Source: Martinezella lusitana (lineage in GTDB: Bacteria > Pseudomonadota > Alphaproteobacteria > Rhizobiales > Rhizobiaceae). Taken from it: a stretch of 64,000 nt of DNA. Positions 59,573 to 64,000 of this stretch are shown here, piece after piece. Below the pieces are notes generated by a model. It made no database searches, was not told the DNA's origin, and saw nothing but the letters and a program-made list of their open reading frames with translations. Each line of letters opens with the position of its first letter. The stretch's first letter is position 1. The position numbers and the translations under genes were made by a program. The stretch lies in NCBI RefSeq assembly GCF_014207095.1, contig NZ_JACHBG010000002.1, positions 681,740-745,739 of the forward strand. Direction: 5' to 3'.

Positions 59573-60304
59573 ATGTATTTCCGTCATTCGAGCGAGATGT
59601 GGAGCGAGTTTCCGGAGTTGGTTCCCGGCGTACTCTTCGCTGAAGGGGTTACGGCCGATGCGATCGTTGCGGACCGGATTGCGGGCTACCATACGGTCGC
59701 TGCGGAGCGTCTGGCGCAAGGCACCGAGGGCGAAATGCCGGAAATTCAGGCTTGGCGGCGCGCCTTTTCCAAAATGGGGATGAAGCCGACGCAATATCGC
59801 TGTGCTTCCGAGGCTTTGCTGCGCCGTTTTCGTCAGGAGGGATCGCTGCCGCAGCTGCATCCGCTCGTCGATCTCTGCAACGCCATCTCCATTGCATTCG
59901 CCATTCCGGTGGCCGTTTTCGACCTTGAAAATGTCTCAGGCGATCTTGAGGTGCGTCACGCGCACGGCAGCGAGTCCTATCTGACCTTTTCTGGCGAGGC
60001 GGAGCACCCGGAACCGCGCGAGGTCATCTTCGCCGATACGGCTGGGCAAGCGCACGCTCGGCGCTGGACCAACCGGCAAAGCGGTCTTTCCGCGGTGCGT
60101 AAGGAGACGCGATCCGTGCTGATCGTGGCCGAAGCCCTGCACAGTTCGGCAAGCAGCGACGTGTCGCGTCTGATTGATGTGCTTGCGGCTGAGCTGGCTT
60201 CTGTCTGGCTGTTGCAGACTAGGCGAGGGGTTCTCAGTCCTTCAGCGCCGCGATTTGATCTCTCGGCTGATGGAAATGTTGAAGCAAGACAACATCGAGG
60301 CTGA
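59573..60304 (+). CDS. B3/B4 tRNA-binding domain protein
   Basis: A 243-residue protein carrying a B3/4 domain, the fold of the editing-like part of phenylalanyl-tRNA synthetase beta. Blocks: YRCASEALLRRFRQEGSLPQ, HPLVDLCNAISIAFAIPVAV and LTFSGEAEHPEPREVIFAD. Stand-alone B3/4 proteins may deacylate mischarged tRNA or bind related ligands. GAAGGAG precedes ATG 59573, chosen over an earlier open start. Confidence 0.88.
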   Translation: MYFRHSSEMWSEFPELVPGVLFAEGVTADAIVADRIAGYHTVAAERLAQGTEGEMPEIQAWRRAFSKMGMKPTQYRCASEALLRRFRQEGSLPQLHPLVDLCNAISIAFAIPVAVFDLENVSGDLEVRHAHGSESYLTFSGEAEHPEPREVIFADTAGQAHARRWTNRQSGLSAVRKETRSVLIVAEALHSSASSDVSRLIDVLAAELASVWLLQTRRGVLSPSAPRFDLSADGNVEARQHRG

Positions 60305-60326
60305 CACGCAGCTGGGTCGCGTCCCG

Positions 60327-60518
60327 TTACCCCAGCCGATCTGCCTTGCGATCGCTGATGCCGACATCTCGCAGCAAATGCGGGCTGGCCGCCTGGAGTG
60401 TATCTCGCCGTCTACTCACTCGTGTCGATGCCTTTGGCACATGGCCGCACCAGCGGATTGATCGAGCCAGGTATCTGATGAACAGACGTACCCAGTTATT
60501 TCTATGATCTATTCTCAT
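60327..60518 (-). CDS. Possible DUF1127-like small protein
   Basis: A 63-residue basic protein. The N-terminal half contains RLFIRYLARSIRWCG, the Arg-rich helix seen in DUF1127 proteins, and the C-terminal half has HLLRDVGISDRKADRLG, matching the LLxDIGxS motif. Rhizobial DUF1127 proteins can bind RNA or regulate phosphate metabolism. No good ribosome site precedes the ATG, so the start and expression are uncertain. Confidence 0.45.
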   Translation of the reverse strand: MRIDHRNNWVRLFIRYLARSIRWCGHVPKASTRVSRRRDTLQAASPHLLRDVGISDRKADRLG

Positions 60519-60614
60519 CTATTCAGGCCCGTCTGATTTCTCGAAATAGACAGATGCTCCTGAAATTCAGCCATGTATAATGAAGCTTCCGGTAATCAAG
60601 CATGCAGGATTTTC

Positions 60615-61538
60615 ATGGGAAAGCGGCCACTTCCACCTCTATCGGTGCTGCAGGCATTTTGCGCCATCGCCGAAACCGGTGGGTTTGGTCGCGCGGCGGA
60701 GCGCATCGGTCAGACGCAGACTGCGGTCAGCCATCAGCTCGCGCAGCTGGAGGGGTGGATCGGAGGACGGCTGTTCGATCGCGGCCGGCATGGGGCAAGG
60801 CTGACGCCGTTGGGCGCGCGCCTGCATCCGGCCATTGCGGAGACCATATCCAAACTCGAGATGGCGCTTCACGAGGCGCGCGCCAGTGTCTCGGTCCAAA
60901 CTGTCTCAGTCTCCGTTTCCCCGGAGTTTTCGAGCCAATGGCTGGCATCGCGATTGCCGGATTTCTGCCAGCGGCATCCGGAAGTCGAACTGAAAATGGC
61001 AGTCGGCTATCAACGACCGGATTTTCAGCCCGGCGGTCTTGATCTGGCGATCTGGCTTGGCCGCGCCGAGACCGGGCTCGTCCAGGAGGAGTTGCTGATG
61101 GATGAAGAGTTTGTCGTCAGCTCGCCGGCGCTGTCAAAACGACTTCCTCCGCGTCACGCGATCATGGCGGCGCCACTGCTGCGCTATGCCGGAATGCGCC
61201 ATACGACTTTGGATTGGCAGCGCTGGTACGAACAGATCACCGGCGCGAGCAGCGAGGCGGATCCGCCATTCGATATCGCACAGGCCGTGGCGAGCAGCCG
61301 CTTGTTCGAAACCTTTGCCGACATGCTTGAGGCGTGCCGTCAAGGGCAAGGCTTTGCGCTGGTTCGCAGTTCGCTGGTTGCCGGCGATATCGCCGAGGGA
61401 AAGCTGGTCCGCTGCTTTGTCGAGGTCCAGCCGGCGGCTGTGAGCTACAATCTGCTCTATCTGCCAAACGCGCTGCTCAATCCATCGGCTGCGCTATTCC
61501 GCAGCTGGCTGCTTTCGCAAGTCCGTTCATCGGCCTAA
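60615..61538 (+). CDS. LysR-family transcriptional regulator (GcvA-like)
   Basis: A 307-residue LysR protein. HTH: PLSVLQAFCAIAETGGFGRA and GQTQTAVSHQLAQLEGW. The effector domain begins VSVSVSPEFSSQWLASRLPD; the opening PPLSVLQAF and central PGGLDLAIWLGR are typical of the GcvA group. ATG 60615 has AGGA at proper spacing; an ATG 14 codons earlier is possible. Target gene not obvious; the neighbouring gene downstream is a broken GNAT. Confidence 0.92.
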   Translation: MGKRPLPPLSVLQAFCAIAETGGFGRAAERIGQTQTAVSHQLAQLEGWIGGRLFDRGRHGARLTPLGARLHPAIAETISKLEMALHEARASVSVQTVSVSVSPEFSSQWLASRLPDFCQRHPEVELKMAVGYQRPDFQPGGLDLAIWLGRAETGLVQEELLMDEEFVVSSPALSKRLPPRHAIMAAPLLRYAGMRHTTLDWQRWYEQITGASSEADPPFDIAQAVASSRLFETFADMLEACRQGQGFALVRSSLVAGDIAEGKLVRCFVEVQPAAVSYNLLYLPNALLNPSAALFRSWLLSQVRSSA

Positions 61539-61562
61539 GACTTTCGAAAGCTAGCACAAGTC

Positions 61563-61958
61563 TCAATCGCGCAGTCTCACGAGGCCCGCCTCGGTGGAGA
61601 CAAAACCCGTGCGGCGATAGAAATGGGTGAGGTGCGGTTCGAAGTCGACATGTAGCCACTCCGCGCCGCGTGCGCGCGCCAGGATCTTTGCTCTTTCGAC
61701 GAGGCCGGTTGCGATGCCCTGTCTTCGAAATCCGGGATCCACGCAGGTATCGAGAACGAAGGCGTGAATGCCGCCATCCCAGGCAACGTTTACAAAACCG
61801 ATGAGCTTGGAGTCGGAAAATGCGCCGACATGGGCGAGGCTTCGCGACAGGATCGAAGAGAAGTCGCGCCGCGCGGAAGTGGCATTTCAGGCGATCGCCC
61901 AGAGTGCGTTTAGGGCCTCGTTTCCGGGATTTGGATCGTCCCTGTATTCAATTTCCAT
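61563..61958 (-). pseudogene. GNAT acetyltransferase interrupted by in-frame TGA
   Basis: Reading from ATG 61958, 23 codons give MEIEYRDDPNPGN then EALNALWAIA, and codon 24 is TGA (61889-61887). The same frame continues for 107 more codons with a clear GNAT domain: SRSLAHVGAFSDSKLIGFVN, AWDGGIHAFVLDTCV, the acetyl-CoA loop DPGFRRQGIATGLVERA, and WLHVDFEPHLTHFYRRTGF. No frameshift is needed. In homologues a Trp is usual near this position, so a TGG to TGA change is the simplest explanation. Could also be a sequencing error. Confidence 0.82.
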
Positions 61959-62094
61959 GTGTACTCCAGCAGGTAGCTGCGTCGCTGCTTTCTTATATCC
62001 GTCGTCCCGCGCCGGAAAAGATTATGTCATCTGTCGGATATCGCCCTGTCCGAACGTCCTTCGATGGCGAATGTTTCTAATTGAGGAGATAGAA

Positions 62095-62448
62095 ATGCCC
62101 TATGTCGATGGTTTTATTGTCGCCGTTCCGAAAGATAAGCTGGAAGCTTACAAGGCATTGGCGCAAAAAGGGGGTAGAATCTGGAAAGAATATGGTGCTC
62201 TCAGCTATGTCGAGGCAGTCGGCGACGATGTTCCTTATGGGGAATTGACGTCTTTCCCGCGGGCGGTGCAAGCGACGGAAGATGAAGTGGTCGTCTTTTC
62301 CTGGATCACTTATGAATCCCGGCAGAGCCGCGACGAGATCATGGCAAAGGTCATGGCCGATCCACGCCTGGAGGGGGGGATGCAGAACATGCCTTTCGAC
62401 GGTCGTCGGATGATCTATGGCGGGTTCAAAAGCATCGTGGAAATGTAG
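62095..62448 (+). CDS. DUF1428 family protein
   Basis: A 117-residue soluble protein of the YbaA/DUF1428 family with a ferredoxin-like fold. It opens MPYVDGFIVAVPKDKLEAYK, and shows KEYGALSYVEAVGDDVPYG, EDEVVVFSWITYESRQSRDE and the closing MPFDGRRMIYGGF. TTGAGGAGA precedes ATG 62095; a longer open frame upstream is a shadow of the GNAT gene. Function unknown. Confidence 0.9.
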   Translation: MPYVDGFIVAVPKDKLEAYKALAQKGGRIWKEYGALSYVEAVGDDVPYGELTSFPRAVQATEDEVVVFSWITYESRQSRDEIMAKVMADPRLEGGMQNMPFDGRRMIYGGFKSIVEM

Positions 62449-62522
62449 GCGGCCCAGGGCGCGGCCTTGACAATTCACTGCCGCGCCCGACCTGATGCGG
62501 ATCGCTATCATTGGGAAAAGTC

Positions 62523-62948
62523 ATGCCGCAAACCATCATCACCCTGTCCACTCGCGGGCAGGGGCTCTACGAATTTACGGAACAGGCTGCGCAATTCGTT
62601 CGGACCACGGCAGCGGGCGGCGAGGGGCTTTTGACAGTCTTTGTACGCCACACCTCCTGCTCGCTGCTCATTCAGGAAAATGCCGATCCCGATGTGAAAA
62701 CCGATCTCAATGCTTTCTTTCGCCGTTTGGTGCCACCGTCCTCCGACCCCGCGATGCACTGGATCGTTCACACGACAGAAGGGCCGGACGATATGCCGGC
62801 GCATATCAAGGCGGCATTGACGCAAGTGTCGATCGGTATTCCGGTCATGAATGGTCGCCTCGCGCTCGGCACCTGGCAGGGCCTCTATCTCTTCGAGCAC
62901 CGCGACCGGCCGCACCGGCGCGAAATCGTTCTGCATCTCTCTGCGTAA
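62523..62948 (+). CDS. YjbQ family (UPF0047) protein
   Basis: A 141-residue cytosolic protein of the YjbQ/secondary thiamine-phosphate synthase family. Conserved blocks: GEGLLTVFVRHTSCSLLIQE, NADPDVKTDLNAFF, and the C-terminal GTWQGLYLFEHRDRPHRREI. His-rich active-site region is visible. Some members have thiamine-phosphate synthase side activity; the physiological role is unclear. ATG 62523 is preferred over a TTG at 62511. Confidence 0.93.
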   Translation: MPQTIITLSTRGQGLYEFTEQAAQFVRTTAAGGEGLLTVFVRHTSCSLLIQENADPDVKTDLNAFFRRLVPPSSDPAMHWIVHTTEGPDDMPAHIKAALTQVSIGIPVMNGRLALGTWQGLYLFEHRDRPHRREIVLHLSA

Positions 62949-62987
62949 TCGCCGCAATTTTGGCCACTAACCAATTGTTAATCCCCA

Positions 62988-63003
62988 TGAATACAATCTG
63001 AAT
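62988..63003. promoter_or_regulatory. 11-bp-spaced TGAAT direct repeat
   Basis: TGAATACAATCTGAAT has two TGAAT words 11 bp apart, nearly identical to TGAATACAGACTGAAT at 8317-8332 upstream of the BA14K gene. It lies 117 bases upstream of the small secreted protein gene. Likely site for a shared regulator. Confidence 0.4.
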
Positions 63004-63119
63004 GGCCAATTCGCGTTCGGTTCAGCTTGGCTGACGTAGCGTGATCTCAATCCCAAAGGCCTTGAGCCGAATAGCGGGATTGCAACAATCCGAAGCTAGG
63101 ATTTGAAGGAGAAACACCC

Positions 63120-63425
63120 ATGTCCAATCTTTTCGCCAAGGCAGGTATTGCAGCCCTCGTCGCGCTCGGCGCCATTTCTGCAACCGCTGTTACAGCCTCG
63201 GCCAATGATTTTCATCCTGGCATCCAGCAGGCCCGCTACGATCACTATCGCGGTCGTTCGTGCTCGCCGGTTCTGGCGGTTCAGAAGGCGCGAGACATGG
63301 GCCTGCGCCGTGCTCGCATCGACAACATCACGCCGCGCCGCGTGGTCGTCGAAGGTTTCGGCCGCCGCGGACCGGATCGTGTCGTTTTCGCCAACGTTCG
63401 CGGTTGCCCGCTGATCCGCCGCTAA
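63120..63425 (+). CDS. Small secreted protein, unknown
   Basis: A 101-residue exported protein. Signal peptide residues 1-28 (FAKAGIAALVALGAISATA, cleavage near ASAND). The mature part has a conserved-looking block: CSPVLAVQKARDMGLRRARI, then VVVEGFGRRGPDRVVFANV and CPLIRR. The paired Cys of mature CSPV and CPLI may form a disulfide. AAGGAGAAA precedes the ATG. Proteins of this pattern are common in rhizobia and not characterised. Confidence 0.82.
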   Translation: MSNLFAKAGIAALVALGAISATAVTASANDFHPGIQQARYDHYRGRSCSPVLAVQKARDMGLRRARIDNITPRRVVVEGFGRRGPDRVVFANVRGCPLIRR

Positions 63426-63473
63426 TGGTAGCGACCGGATTGCCCGGGTTTTCCACATCTATACGTTAGATCT

Positions 63474-63508
63474 GAAGCCGCCTTGGCAAGCGAGGCGGCT
63501 TCATTTTG
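63474..63508 (+). terminator. Rho-independent terminator of the small secreted protein gene
   Basis: A 10-bp stem GAAGCCGCCT/AGGCGGCTTC with a 9-base loop followed by ATTTTG, 49 bases after the stop of the gene at 63120-63425. Confidence 0.85.
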
Positions 63509-63539
63509 TTACGGTGTGCTATTATCGGCCGTCTGGTGT

Positions 63540-64000
63540 GATCTTGGCGTTCATTGTACGTGAATATTAGGCGGCGTGGACAAATTTGAGCCAGTATCTG
63601 GCGGTGGCCAGATGGACCATGCCGAGGAAGCTGTTTGCCAGTTGGTCGTAGCGTGTGGCGATGGCGCGGTTGATTTTAAGATGGCCGAACATGCGCTCGA
63701 TGCGGTTCCGCTGCTTGTAGAGCGTCCGATCATGCTTGATCTTCACGCGACGGTTTGAGCGGCCAGGTATGACAGCCTCAATTTTCCGTTCGGCAAGGTC
63801 AGCACGGATCGCGTCTGCATCGTAACCCTTGTCGGCAAGCAGGGCATCGGGCGCGCGTTCGGGCAGACGGATCAGGGCGTCATATGCCTTGCAATCTGCC
63901 GCTTTGCCCACGGTTAGGTGGAAGGCGAGCGGTCGTCCGAGGGCATCAGCAAGACAGTGAAGTTTACTGGTGAACCCGCCCCGCGAGCGGCCAAGAGCGC
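63540..64000 (-). mobile_element. Partial IS5-type insertion sequence at right edge
   Basis: The transposase reading frame runs to the window edge. The left element boundary should lie just after the transposase stop, in 63510-63566, but no terminal inverted repeat could be confirmed because the other end is outside. The insertion is downstream of the small secreted protein terminator and breaks no visible gene. Confidence 0.7.
63567..64000 (-). CDS. IS5-family transposase, C-terminal part, runs off window
   Basis: The minus-strand frame is open from the right window edge to a stop at 63567. It encodes RSRGGFTSKLHCLADALGRP, then HLTVGKAADCKAYDALI, ALLADKGYDADAIRADLAER, and the closing NRIERMFGHLKINRAIATRY with the catalytic Glu. 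This is the DDE C-terminal half of an IS5/IS427-group transposase (orfB of a two-frame transposase). The N-terminal part lies outside. The GTG opening VGKAADC is internal, not a true start. Confidence 0.9.
   Translation of the reverse strand, partial: ALGRSRGGFTSKLHCLADALGRPLAFHLTVGKAADCKAYDALIRLPERAPDALLADKGYDADAIRADLAERKIEAVIPGRSNRRVKIKHDRTLYKQRNRIERMFGHLKINRAIATRYDQLANSFLGMVHLATARYWLKFVHAA

Noticed and set aside
61768..62094. Upstream extension of the DUF1428 gene
   Set aside because: The long open frame is antisense to the GNAT gene. The ATG at 62095 with its ribosome site gives exactly the family N-terminus.

Overview
The window looks like chromosomal DNA of a Rhizobiaceae alphaproteobacterium, most likely Rhizobium or a close relative. 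The evidence is moderately high GC, gene families typical of rhizobia (BA14K, DUF1236, DUF930 and DUF1127 proteins, LpcC) and rhizobial neighbourhoods: trxB-lsrB-AbcR, lrp next to lpcC-greA-carB, and carA-yqeY-dnaG. The assignment rests on family recognition and remembered synteny, with no database search. Nearly everything reads as ordinary core and accessory chromosome. The only clear mobile DNA is an IS5-type transposase running off the right edge.

Layout. 0-9 kb: end of proC, csaA, an EnvZ/OmpR-like two-component pair, a MarR regulator, secreted small proteins, a metallo-hydrolase, a P-loop kinase, BA14K and cspA. 9-21 kb: a DMT transporter, a PQQ-type sugar dehydrogenase, aatA, a ChaA-type antiporter, a LysR/epimerase divergent pair, a MerR-aldo/keto reductase operon with a textbook 19-bp-spacer promoter, and an ArsR-MFS-ene reductase operon with two tandem operators. 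21.2-24.3 kb: two tandem AbcR-type (alpha-r15) small RNAs on the minus strand, downstream of trxB-lsrB, then lrp. 24.3-32.6 kb: an MptE-like protein, lpcC, greA, carB and a ygiB/ygiC pair. 33-41 kb: a membrane LytTR regulator, a YpfJ-type zinc protein, an aldo/keto reductase with divergent LysR, MFS and MATE exporters, and an EVE-domain protein. 41-55 kb: carA, yqeY, an unrecognised double-HTH protein, dnaG, recQ, an SDR, kbl-tdh and rpoD. 55-64 kb: an APH(3')-like kinase, a TolA/TonB-like DUF930 protein, a DMT exporter, AraC and LysR regulators, a GNAT gene with an in-frame stop, DUF1428, YjbQ, a small secreted protein and the IS.

How the genes work together: carA and carB (both here, about 11 kb apart) make carbamoyl phosphate; kbl-tdh degrade threonine to glycine plus acetyl-CoA; dnaG, recQ, rpoD and greA serve replication and transcription. 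Several regulators sit beside likely targets with visible operator dyads. The richest regulatory locus is lsrB plus the two AbcR RNAs: their promoters share an upstream element at identical spacing, and a strong dyad lies about 65 bp upstream of the first RNA. No CRISPR array, rRNA, tRNA or prophage was seen, and no wholly new multi-gene system. The least explained loci are the double-HTH protein at 43.1-44.0 kb with the orphan hairpins beside it, and the promoter motif shared by two small secreted proteins.
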